Positions 43,155 through 49,013 of a stretch of 50,097 bases of DNA are shown here, piece after piece. Under the pieces are notes generated by a model that was not told where the DNA came from, made no database searches, and saw nothing but the letters and a program-made list of their open reading frames with translations. The stretch is from Gammaproteobacteria bacterium. Its GTDB lineage: Bacteria > Pseudomonadota > Gammaproteobacteria > GCA-001735895. Each line of letters opens with the position of its first letter. Positions within the stretch are counted from its first letter, which is position 1. Location of the stretch: positions 1-50,097 of the forward strand of contig JAJDOF010000143.1 of NCBI GenBank assembly GCA_022340305.1, given 5' to 3'. Position numbers and translations under genes: made by a program.

Positions 43155-43160
43155 ACCCTC

Positions 43161-43652
43161 ATGTCACGACGGATCCACCGACGCAAGCATCCCGCTGTGG
43201 AGTTGAACATTACTGCCTTCATGAACTTGATGGTGGTACTGGTACCATTCCTGCTGATGACGGCGGTATTCACTCATATCGCTATTATCGATCTGAATTT
43301 GCCGCCGCCAGGCGCCGCGGACAAGCAGCAACCGAAGCAACCACCCTATGAACTGCGCGTCACCATTCGCAGCAACATGCTGGTGATTTCGGACAATCGT
43401 ATTGGAGGGATCAAGCGCATACCGACAAAAGCCGGTAAGCATGATTTTGCCAGCCTCAGGCAAACACTGAAGCAGGTAAAGGCGCGTATTCCCGAGCACA
43501 GTAACGTCACTATTCTGGCCGAACAGCAAACCCCCTACGACGACCTGATACGCACCATGGACAGTTCGCGATCCTATCGAGCCCAGGTGAACGGCGAGTG
43601 GGTGTTCGCTGAACTGTTTCCCGAAATCTCGATTGGCGATGCCGCCAAATGA
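43161..43652 (+). CDS. ExbD/TolR-family protein with Asn in place of the proton-carrying Asp
   Basis: A 163-residue single-helix protein with cytoplasmic N-terminus and periplasmic C-terminal domain, the ExbD/TolR layout. The membrane entry reads ELNITAFMNLMVVLVPFLLM. Aligned with E. coli ExbD (EINVTPFIDVMLVLL), the essential Asp25 becomes Asn22. The remaining fold, including EQQTPYDDLIRTMDSSR in place of the usual D..vpYg.vi..md segment, is conserved. It probably cannot carry protons itself and may act as a structural partner of the Asp-containing ExbD encoded next. Six bases separate it from exbB. Confidence 0.9.
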   Translation: MSRRIHRRKHPAVELNITAFMNLMVVLVPFLLMTAVFTHIAIIDLNLPPPGAADKQQPKQPPYELRVTIRSNMLVISDNRIGGIKRIPTKAGKHDFASLRQTLKQVKARIPEHSNVTILAEQQTPYDDLIRTMDSSRSYRAQVNGEWVFAELFPEISIGDAAK

Positions 43653-43682
43653 TTACGCCAGAGATCCAGGGAGCTTGACACC

Positions 43683-44174
43683 ATGAGATTATCCAAGCGC
43701 GCAAAGCGCATGTCCAAACACCACGAGCGCACGCTCAAACGCCATGCCATGCTGAACATGGTGTCGTTGATGGACATTTTCACCATCCTGGTTTTCTTCC
43801 TGCTGGTCAACGCTGCCAGCACCGAAGTCTTGCCATCGCCCAAGAACATCGTGCTGCCCGAGGCGGCGGCGGAAAAACTGCCGGCACTCAACCTGGTCAT
43901 CGCCGTCGATGATCGTGTGATCCGTTTGCAGGGAAAGGCAATCATCCTGGTCAAGGACGCGCTCAACAGCAATCAAAAAACCATCAGGCCGCTGTTTGAT
44001 GCACTGCGCCGCGCATCGGCGTCGGTCAAGGAGATTACCGATAAAAACGGCGTGACCATCATGGGGGACCGGGAAATTCCCTATGGCCTGTTGAAAAAAA
44101 TAATGCTGACCTGTGCGGGAGCACAGTACACCAATATTTCCTTTGCAGTCACCCAGAAGGCACCCGATAGCTGA
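43683..44174 (+). CDS. ExbD/TolR-family protein (Asp-containing)
   Basis: A 163-residue single-helix protein with a strongly basic cytoplasmic N-terminus (RLSKRAKRMSKHHERTLKRH) and the membrane segment MVSLMDIFTILVFFLLVNA, in which Asp31 is the expected proton-carrying residue. The periplasmic domain ends in the ExbD/TolR-like REIPYGLLKKIMLTCAGAQY. It should be the active ExbD of the motor, paired with the Asn variant upstream. Its stop overlaps the TonB-like gene by one base (TGATG). Confidence 0.92.
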   Translation: MRLSKRAKRMSKHHERTLKRHAMLNMVSLMDIFTILVFFLLVNAASTEVLPSPKNIVLPEAAAEKLPALNLVIAVDDRVIRLQGKAIILVKDALNSNQKTIRPLFDALRRASASVKEITDKNGVTIMGDREIPYGLLKKIMLTCAGAQYTNISFAVTQKAPDS

Positions 44175-45148
44175 TGGCGAAGCGCGCGACCATAACAGAG
44201 CCAAACATGCCCTGGCTCGACGACGGCGAAGATCGTTTCTTCCGCCGGCTGTCGATTGTCATGTTGTTGCTTTTTATCGGCGCAGGCGTGGTGCTGAACG
44301 GGATCAAGCTGCCCGAAATACTGCAAAAGAATCTCGTCGACGTATCACCGCGACTGGCGAAGCTGATACTGGAGAAACAGAAGGTGAAGCCGGAGCCAAA
44401 GCCAGCGCCACCACCTCCAAAAAAGGAGAAACAGGCTGAGAAAAAACCGGAACCGCCGAAACCGGAAAAGAAGCCGGAAGTTAAACCGGAAGTTAAACCG
44501 GAAGTTAAACCCGAAGTTAAACCGGAAAGCGCACGCGATGTCGCCAAAAAGAGTGGTTTGATCGCGCTCAGCGATGATCTCGACGACCTGCGTGAAATGT
44601 TTGACCCGGCCGATGTCCCGGCCTTACCCCAGCAGAAATCGGGCAACAAGGCGGTCGAGATCGCCGCTGCCAGCGACCTGCTCAGCTCCAGCGCTGCACA
44701 ATCGAGTGGAGGTATCCAGACGGATACGCTCAATCGAAATCTGCAAACCAGTGAACTCGCACAACGCAAGACCACCAGTGTGCAGAGCAAGATAGGAACC
44801 GACAAAGTGGCCAGCGCAGCGACCACGCAGCAGTCGCAGGGCAAGGGCACTTCTTCGAGCAGGCGCAGTGCCGATGAAATCGAGCGCGTGTTTCAGAAAA
44901 ACAGGGGTGCGATTTTCAGTATCTATAATCGCGCCTTGCGCACTAACCCGGCTCTGGAAGGAAAGGTCGTGGTCGAGCTGACGATCGCCCCGGGCGGCGA
45001 GGTGACCCGGGTGAACATCCTGTCGAGCGAACTCGGCGACGAGGAGCTGGAGCGCAAGCTGGCATTGAGGATCAAGCGCTTCAAGTTCAGCAAGGCTAAC
45101 GTGTCCGAAATTACCGTAACCTACCCCATCGATTTCCTGCCCTCCTAG
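44174..45148 (+). CDS. AgmX/PglI-type TonB-like energy transducer
   Basis: A 324-residue protein with one N-terminal membrane helix (about 25-46), a Pro/Lys/Glu-rich periplasmic stretch (about 70-118, including four EVKP repeats) and a C-terminal domain (about 233-324). The domain reads IERVFQKNRGAIFSIYNRAL, GKVVVELTIAPGGEVTRVNI and ELGDEELERKLALRIKRFKF, ending in VTYPIDFLP. This matches the C-terminal domain shared by AgmX/PglI and related TonB-like proteins of myxobacteria. The layout is that of TonB/TolA, carrying energy from ExbB/ExbD across the periplasm. No TonB-dependent receptor is nearby, so its partner is probably one of the locus's outer-membrane barrels or TPR lipoproteins. Confidence 0.88.
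   Translation: MAKRATITEPNMPWLDDGEDRFFRRLSIVMLLLFIGAGVVLNGIKLPEILQKNLVDVSPRLAKLILEKQKVKPEPKPAPPPPKKEKQAEKKPEPPKPEKKPEVKPEVKPEVKPEVKPESARDVAKKSGLIALSDDLDDLREMFDPADVPALPQQKSGNKAVEIAAASDLLSSSAAQSSGGIQTDTLNRNLQTSELAQRKTTSVQSKIGTDKVASAATTQQSQGKGTSSSRRSADEIERVFQKNRGAIFSIYNRALRTNPALEGKVVVELTIAPGGEVTRVNILSSELGDEELERKLALRIKRFKFSKANVSEITVTYPIDFLPS
44477..44524 (+). repeat. Four tandem 12-bp repeats encoding EVKP
   Basis: GAAGTTAAACCG is repeated four times (44477-44488, 44489-44500, 44501-44512 and 44513-44524), with one base change in the third copy. It encodes Glu-Val-Lys-Pro in frame within the periplasm-spanning part of the TonB-like protein. The short perfect array is prone to slippage, which would change the reach of the protein in 4-residue steps without a frameshift. 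Confidence 0.95.
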
Positions 45149-45163
45149 CCCCGTCGAGCTCAG

Positions 45164-45691
45164 GTGGATATCCCGTTGGCCATCGAAACCAGCCGCCTGA
45201 AGCTGCGCTGGCTTGAGCTCAGGGATGCCGACTTTATCTATCAGCTGGTCCATGACCCCCACTGGTTGCGCTTCATCGGCGACAAACAGGTCGCCTCCCT
45301 GGAAGGGGCGCAAGGTTATATCGAAGATGGACCGCGCGCCATGTATCGGCAGTTCGGACTCGGCCTGAATCGAGTCGCGCTAAAGAACAGCGATACGCCG
45401 ATCGGAATCTGTGGTTTGCTGCAGCGGGATTCACTACCGCTCCCTGATCTCGGCTTTGCCTTCCTGCCCGAATATCGTGGCCGGGGCTACGCGCAGGAAG
45501 CAGCCGATGCCGTATTGCAGCATGCCTGTTTGATACTCAAACAAACGCGGGACCTGGCAATTGTGAATCCCGATAACCACGCGTCGATCCATTTGCTGGA
45601 TAAGCTGGATTTTCGCCTCGACGGACAAATCCGCATTGCGCCGGGACTGAAACCTGTCGATCTGTATGTTATTGATGCGGAGCCCCGATAG
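45164..45691 (+). CDS. GNAT-family N-acetyltransferase (RimJ/RimL-like)
   Basis: A 175-residue acetyltransferase of the RimJ/RimL-like GNAT branch. It begins IETSRLKLRWLELRDADFIY and contains the acetyl-CoA pyrophosphate loop in FLPEYRGRGYAQEAADAVL (about 103-121, R-G-x-G-Y-A) and the DNHASIHLLDKLDF motif that packs against the cofactor. Members acetylate protein N-termini, polyamines or small molecules, and the substrate cannot be told here. The start is GTG at 45164. It follows the TonB-like gene by 15 bp and may simply share its transcript. Confidence 0.9.
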   Translation: MDIPLAIETSRLKLRWLELRDADFIYQLVHDPHWLRFIGDKQVASLEGAQGYIEDGPRAMYRQFGLGLNRVALKNSDTPIGICGLLQRDSLPLPDLGFAFLPEYRGRGYAQEAADAVLQHACLILKQTRDLAIVNPDNHASIHLLDKLDFRLDGQIRIAPGLKPVDLYVIDAEPR

Positions 45692-46246
45692 ACGTGCTGT
45701 CGAGGATTCATCGTCGTCTTGCTGCCGGGTCGGGCATCCCCAGCCGGCAGCGCCGATGGACAACCTGGCAATTCATTGCATGATCTGGCCGACATGGACC
45801 CTGACCTGTTCAGCGACTGACAAGGCCTGTGCACACGACGTTCGTATCCACTTTTGCTGGAGTTAAACCCCTCAGGAAACACTGGCTATATCAGGCGCCT
45901 TCCGTTTCACTGATTAAGGTTAAGCCCTATTTCAGCTCTGAAATTAACCTGGCGAAATTTGATACCAGTCAATTGAAAGTAATGGTCACAATGTACTATC
46001 GGGCAGCCAGAGCGGAGGATTATTGTGGGGACTGAAAGGGTTTTGTTCGTATCACCGGCGCTAACAAACGCGCCTGTTGCCTATGCCGAATACGATCCTC
46101 GACGACCTGGAAAAACGACTGAACCAAAATCCTTCGCGAAATCTTCAAATCCAGCCTCATTCAATCCACGGAGAAGTCAGAAGTTGCATGACAAGATCCC
46201 GGTCTCATGTCCTGTTGGAGTTCCCTTACCCGGAGAGAGCTAGCTC
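45692..46246. other. Intergenic region with a possible small gene
   Basis: About 555 bp. The left part (45692-45960) holds no convincing gene or structure. At 45974-46000 there is a promoter-like TTGAAA...TACTAT pair with a 15-bp spacer, followed by GGAGG (46014-46018) and a short open frame (46025-46243, listed separately) that ends 3 bp before the next gene. An alternative 55-codon frame (46083-46250) is discussed among the rejected items. Confidence 0.45.
46025..46243 (+). CDS. Possible small protein, unrecognised
   Basis: A 72-codon frame starting with GTG, six bases after a strong GGAGG and downstream of a promoter-like TTGAAA/TACTAT pair; it stops three bases before the ATG of the exported protein gene. 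The predicted protein is basic and rich in Pro, Ser and Lys with no signal, membrane segment or known domain. The ribosome site and spacing argue for translation, perhaps as a leader for the next gene; the low-complexity composition argues against a folded protein. Confidence 0.3.
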   Translation: MGTERVLFVSPALTNAPVAYAEYDPRRPGKTTEPKSFAKSSNPASFNPRRSQKLHDKIPVSCPVGVPLPGES

Positions 46247-46885
46247 ATGATCAAGAATTCAATCGTTCCATACACCGCTTTACTTTGTACCTTGCTGGTC
46301 TCCTCTGCCCTGGCGACCGATAACCTCCTCGGAGATGCCAGTTTCGAGCTTCGACTGCCGCCCGATCAAGGTGGCTGGATTCCGTTTGACGAAAGTTGGT
46401 TTTCACCGGATGAAGCGCGCACCGGCCGCCAGTCCATGTTCAACTGGGGCTTCAGCAGGAGCGTGCCGTATCCCCCTTTCTTGGTTGGTACGGTGTCCGG
46501 CAGCTACCAGGAATTTGCGGCCAACCCAGGCTCGCGGTGGCGGTTGACCGGGTTTGGTAAAACATCCTCCAAGCTCAAGGGGGCGCCGGCATTCGGAATC
46601 GTTCAAGTGTCGTTTTTCGACGCTCTCGGCAAAGACCTGGGAGCACTAGAGACAGCCGGCAGCAGCACCGCCCCGCGGGCAAAGACTTCGAACGAGGTGA
46701 ACGCTCAGACGCCCGCCGGCGAATGGATTCTCCTGGATACCGGTATCGCGACCGCGCCCCCGGGCACCAAGACAGTTCAAGCGTTTACACTTTACGTCGA
46801 CTACTCCGGGTCCAACACCACCCAGGGCGTTTATTTTGACGACCTGAGCCTGTGCACCCTCGACGATGGATCGGTCTGCAATTAA
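46247..46885 (+). CDS. Exported jelly-roll (CBM-like) protein of unknown function
   Basis: A 212-residue exported protein with a signal peptide ending SSALA (near residue 23). The mature protein starts TDNLLGDASFELRLPPDQGG, the usual opening of carbohydrate-binding-module-like jelly rolls (N-L-x-DxSFE), and ends with YVDYSGSNTTQGVYFDDLSL, the matching last strand; two cysteines close the C-terminus (CTLDDGSVC). No catalytic domain, sorting signal or anchor is present. It may bind a polysaccharide or surface polymer. GGAGAG precedes the ATG, and a strong terminator follows 21 bp after the stop, so it forms a short unit of its own. Confidence 0.68.
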   Translation: MIKNSIVPYTALLCTLLVSSALATDNLLGDASFELRLPPDQGGWIPFDESWFSPDEARTGRQSMFNWGFSRSVPYPPFLVGTVSGSYQEFAANPGSRWRLTGFGKTSSKLKGAPAFGIVQVSFFDALGKDLGALETAGSSTAPRAKTSNEVNAQTPAGEWILLDTGIATAPPGTKTVQAFTLYVDYSGSNTTQGVYFDDLSLCTLDDGSVCN

Positions 46886-46906
46886 CCTGGGAGTGCAGCA
46901 CTGATA

Positions 46907-46936
46907 AAGAAAGCCCCGTGAAAACGGGGCTTTCTT
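46907..46936 (+). terminator. Rho-independent terminator with 13-bp stem and GAAA loop
   Basis: AAGAAAGCCCCGT (46907-46919) and ACGGGGCTTTCTT (46924-46936) pair perfectly around a GAAA tetraloop. The A- and T-rich stem ends make it functional in either direction, serving the exported protein gene on the plus strand and the convergent cytochrome transcript on the minus strand. Confidence 0.88.
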
Positions 46937-47036
46937 ATTGCTTCGACGAAACTATCATTTCGCCGTCGCGAGCGAAGGGAGAGCAAGGCATATTTTACCG
47001 CGAAGGCGCGGGCGTACTTCAATACGCGATCGTCTC
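46907..47036 (+). repeat. Dispersed terminator-hairpin repeat, copy 1
   Basis: Begins with the GCCCCG-loop-CGGGGC hairpin and TTTCTTATTGCT, followed by ATCATTTCGCCGTCGCGAGC, then GAGAGCAAGGC, a hairpin GCGTA-CTTCAA-TACGC (47012-47027) and the end CGCGATCGTCTC. The same blocks in the same order occur at 48849-48970 with the middle part diverged. Confidence 0.78.
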
Positions 47037-47056
47037 AATGATTAGGCGTGTGTCCC

Positions 47057-47097
47057 GTAGCTACACCGTAGCTACAGTAGCTACACGCCGTAGCTAC
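47057..47097. repeat. Cluster of four GTAGCTAC palindromes
   Basis: The 8-bp palindrome GTAGCTAC occurs four times within 41 bp (47057-47064, 47068-47075, 47077-47084 and 47090-47097) with spacers of 3, 1 and 5 bp, and a partial copy (GTAGCTAG) near 47135. Spacing is irregular, so this is neither a CRISPR array nor a regular tandem repeat. A protein-binding cluster or a decaying simple repeat are possible. Confidence 0.85.
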
Positions 47098-47152
47098 ACG
47101 AGCGCGCAGTCGCCAGCGGAACGCGCATGAATCAGTAGCTAGCCTCGAGACC

Positions 47153-47704
47153 TCAATCATCATCATCGCCGTAACCTTCGGGTAACTTGTGCGCGATACC
47201 TTTGTGACATTCGATGCAGGTTTCACCGGTCTTGTTGTCGACTACTTTTTGCATTTTTTCAGCCGCACGCCGCTCCTGCTTGTGAAAATCCATCGCCTCG
47301 AATGAATGGCAATTGCGGCACTCCCGGGAATCAGTTGCACGCATTGATTCCCAGACATGTTCCGCCATTTCCAGTCGCCGGGCCTCAAATTTCTCCGGCG
47401 TATCGATAGTGCCAATCATTTTATGGTAAAGCTCGTTGCTCGCCTGCGCTTTACGCACCATCTTCGGTAACCATTCCCTGGGCACGTGACAGTCGGAGCA
47501 GATAGCACGCACTCCAGACGCATTTTTATAGTGGCTACTCTCCCTGTATTCTTCGTACACATAACTCATTTCATGGCAGGACGTACAAAAGGCGAGACTG
47601 TTGGTTTGTTCGACGACAGTATTAAAACCACCCCAGAAGATAATACCGGACAGAGCACCGCCAAGTAACACAACCAGTGTTGCTCTACTTATTCGCCTAC
47701 CCAT
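47153..47704 (-). CDS. NapC/NirT-family tetraheme cytochrome c
   Basis: A 183-residue membrane-anchored tetraheme cytochrome that takes electrons from quinol and passes them to periplasmic partners. The N-terminal helix (about 8-28) is uncleaved, and four heme motifs follow: CTSCH (40-44), CSDCH (69-73), CRNCH and CIECH. The tail GYGDDDD is strongly acidic. The family supports nitrate, nitrite, TMAO or other reductases; none of these is adjacent, so the terminal acceptor is open. It lies 80 bp downstream of the diheme cytochrome on the same strand and probably belongs to that transcript, under the FNR-type box at 48611. Confidence 0.93.
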   Translation of the reverse strand: MGRRISRATLVVLLGGALSGIIFWGGFNTVVEQTNSLAFCTSCHEMSYVYEEYRESSHYKNASGVRAICSDCHVPREWLPKMVRKAQASNELYHKMIGTIDTPEKFEARRLEMAEHVWESMRATDSRECRNCHSFEAMDFHKQERRAAEKMQKVVDNKTGETCIECHKGIAHKLPEGYGDDDD

Positions 47705-47784
47705 GGTCTAAACCGTCTGTAGCAAAGCCCCTTACGAGGGTAAGAGGCCTCACCAATCGATACGAGTGGTGATAACTAATCCGA

Positions 47785-48486
47785 TTATTCCCTGGGTAGG
47801 GTTTGCAGGTAGGAAAGAATATCTACCGAAACCTGGAGATCGAATGCACGCATTGCGGGCATCTTTTCATCCGGCTGACCATTTTGTATTTTCTGAATGA
47901 TCTCCCAGGGGTTTTTGTTAGCGAGCTCGCCCAGTGCCGCCATATCTTCTGGCTCCTTGCCGGATTTTGCATGGCAACCTGCGCATACGGTGTTGTAATA
48001 GCGTTCACCCTGCGCGATGTCGCCTTTGGCCTTTTTCGATTTCCTGTCGATTACGGCATCCATATCGAATTGCCCCCTGGTGATAAAATTAGCCAGATCG
48101 GTGAAATCCTGGTCGTCCATCTTGCCGGCAAAGCCATGGGTTGAATCCTGCATTGCCGCAATGACCGTTGAATTCGAAGCACCCTGCAAATGCTTCAGAC
48201 CCTTGATGCCGGTTTTATATGATCCGGATGCGTAGGCGCCGTCCTTACCCATCAAGTCCCAACCATGACAGGCCTTACAACGATGCGTCGCGTTGCCCTT
48301 TTTCTTGGTGTTGGAGGCAGGCCATGCCGGGTGTGTTTCCGAAGGCTTCTGGGCCCCTATCACCGCGAACCATTTGTCGTATAACTTACCACCGCGTGCC
48401 ATCGAGGAATCCTCCTCCGCGGCGAAAGTAAACTGTGAAAAAGCTAAAATTGATACCGCGATTAAAATACTAATTACATTCTTCAT
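47785..48486 (-). CDS. Periplasmic diheme cytochrome c
   Basis: A 233-residue exported cytochrome (signal peptide ends TFAAE, near residue 23) with two class I-type domains. The first has RCKACHGWDLMG (heme CKACH) and the second VCAGCHAKSG (heme CAGCH), with probable Met ligands in the following helices (KMDDQDF and DEKMPAMRAF). The GxYxxGIKG segment between them resembles the diheme cytochromes that serve thiosulfate or tetrathionate and other sulfur redox enzymes, but no such enzyme is adjacent. With the downstream NapC-type protein it can form a quinol-to-periplasm electron branch. It is preceded by a perfect FNR-type site 125 bp upstream. Confidence 0.9.
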   Translation of the reverse strand: MKNVISILIAVSILAFSQFTFAAEEDSSMARGGKLYDKWFAVIGAQKPSETHPAWPASNTKKKGNATHRCKACHGWDLMGKDGAYASGSYKTGIKGLKHLQGASNSTVIAAMQDSTHGFAGKMDDQDFTDLANFITRGQFDMDAVIDRKSKKAKGDIAQGERYYNTVCAGCHAKSGKEPEDMAALGELANKNPWEIIQKIQNGQPDEKMPAMRAFDLQVSVDILSYLQTLPRE

Positions 48487-48610
48487 TTGCTCTTCTCGTC
48501 AGTGGAATTGAATACAACAATCTCAAAATTGATCAATATCTAGATTCTGACCCTTATTGTGGAGTAGTTGTTAACTTATGGTGGTTGAGGCGCATCTAAG
48601 TTACATCGCA

Positions 48611-48624
48611 TTGATATGGATCAA
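48611..48624. promoter_or_regulatory. FNR/Anr-type binding site upstream of the diheme cytochrome
   Basis: TTGATATGGATCAA is a perfect match to the FNR consensus TTGAT-N4-ATCAA. It is 125 bp upstream of the cytochrome ATG at 48486, in the gap after groL, where it can act only on the leftward cytochrome operon. A class II promoter would put its -10 near 48583-48588, where no good hexamer is seen, so the exact promoter is uncertain. Confidence 0.7.
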
Positions 48625-48763
48625 CTGCTACCGGGCTTGTAAGGTGCTTATCGAGACACACACTCGATTCCTACGAACGATACATCCCGGATAAATCGAC
48701 ACTGCTTCAAGACGCCCGCCGGTGCGGGACCAACGGAAGGTACCCGGGAAGCTGGCGATCCAT

Positions 48764-48791
48764 AAAAAAAGCCCCGTGAAAACGGAGCTTT
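48764..48791 (-). terminator. Second (imperfect) terminator hairpin
   Basis: AAAGCCCCGT (48768-48777), loop GAAA, and ACGGAGCTTT (48782-48791) pair with one C-A mismatch and are followed on the minus strand by a run of T. It lies behind the perfect groL terminator as a probable backup, and is a diverged copy of the same hairpin. Confidence 0.65.
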
Positions 48792-48804
48792 CTTCGTGCT
48801 TCAG

Positions 48805-48836
48805 CGAAACCCAACGCCGCTATCGCGAGCGCAGCA
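48805..48836 (+). repeat. 32-bp direct repeat, copy 1
   Basis: CGAAACCCAACGCCGCTATC and the adjoining GCGAGCGCAGCA form a 32-bp block that is identical to 48975-49006, 170 bp away. It follows the imperfect terminator hairpin here and the long hairpin there. Confidence 0.95.
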
Positions 48837-48841
48837 CCCAT

Positions 48842-48869
48842 AAAAAAAGCCCCGCGAGAGCGGGGCTTT
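48842..48869 (-). terminator. groL rho-independent terminator
   Basis: On the minus strand a perfect 10-bp stem AAAGCCCCGC / GCGGGGCTTT with a TCTC loop is followed by seven T residues (A run at 48842-48848 on the plus strand). It ends the groL transcript about 145 bp after the stop codon, leaving a structured 3' untranslated region in between. Confidence 0.88.
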
Positions 48870-48971
48870 CTTATTGCTACAGCGAAATCATTTCGCCGTC
48901 GCGAGCGAAGCGAGAGCAAGGCGGGTTTCAGCGAGAAGGCGTGAGCGTACCCCAGGTACGCGATCGTCTCG
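48846..48971 (+). repeat. Dispersed terminator-hairpin repeat, copy 2
   Basis: Carries the same ordered blocks as 46907-47036: GC-rich terminator hairpin, CTTTCTTATTGCT, ATCATTTCGCCGTCGCGAGC, GAGAGCAAGGC, a GCGTAC-CCCAG-GTACGC hairpin (48945-48961) and CGCGATCGTCTC. Here it is embedded in a longer fold: GGGTTTC (48923-48929) pairs with GAAACCC (48976-48982) and CGAGA (48932-48936) with TCTCG (48967-48971). Confidence 0.8.
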
Positions 48972-48974
48972 AGC

Positions 48975-49006
48975 CGAAACCCAACGCCGCTATCGCGAGC
49001 GCAGCA
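48975..49006 (+). repeat. 32-bp direct repeat, copy 2
   Basis: Identical to 48805-48836. It ends 8 bp before the groL stop codon position, so it lies at the very start of the groL 3' untranslated region. Its first bases also form one arm of the long hairpin. Confidence 0.95.
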
Positions 49007-49013
49007 GGCGAAA

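Larger units (their letters stand above)
46886..47152. other. Convergent region with terminator and repeats
   Basis: This 267-bp stretch between the exported protein and the NapC-type cytochrome holds a terminator (46907-46936), one copy of a dispersed hairpin repeat (to about 47036) and a cluster of four GTAGCTAC palindromes (47057-47097). No gene is seen. Confidence 0.7.
48487..49013. other. Regulatory and repeat-rich intergenic region
   Basis: About 530 bp between the diheme cytochrome and groL, which are both transcribed leftward. The left part (48487-48700) is the cytochrome control region with an FNR-type box and an ATTGATCAAT palindrome (about 48529-48538). The right part (48764-49007) is the groL 3' region made of two terminators, a hairpin repeat and a 32-bp direct repeat. 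No gene is seen; short open frames here only reflect the repeats. Confidence 0.75.

Noticed and set aside
42507..45148. Ordinary TonB-ExbB-ExbD iron uptake system
   Set aside because: There is no TonB-dependent receptor, siderophore or Fur-box-like site nearby; the TonB-like protein is of the AgmX/PglI type and the operon is full of TPR lipoproteins.
46083..46250. 55-codon frame overlapping the start of the exported protein gene by 4 bp
   Set aside because: No Shine-Dalgarno and no recognisable features; the 72-codon frame with GGAGG is the better candidate, and only one of them is likely to be real.
47057..47097. Possible CRISPR array
   Set aside because: Repeats are 8 bp with spacers of 1-5 bp and there are no cas genes.
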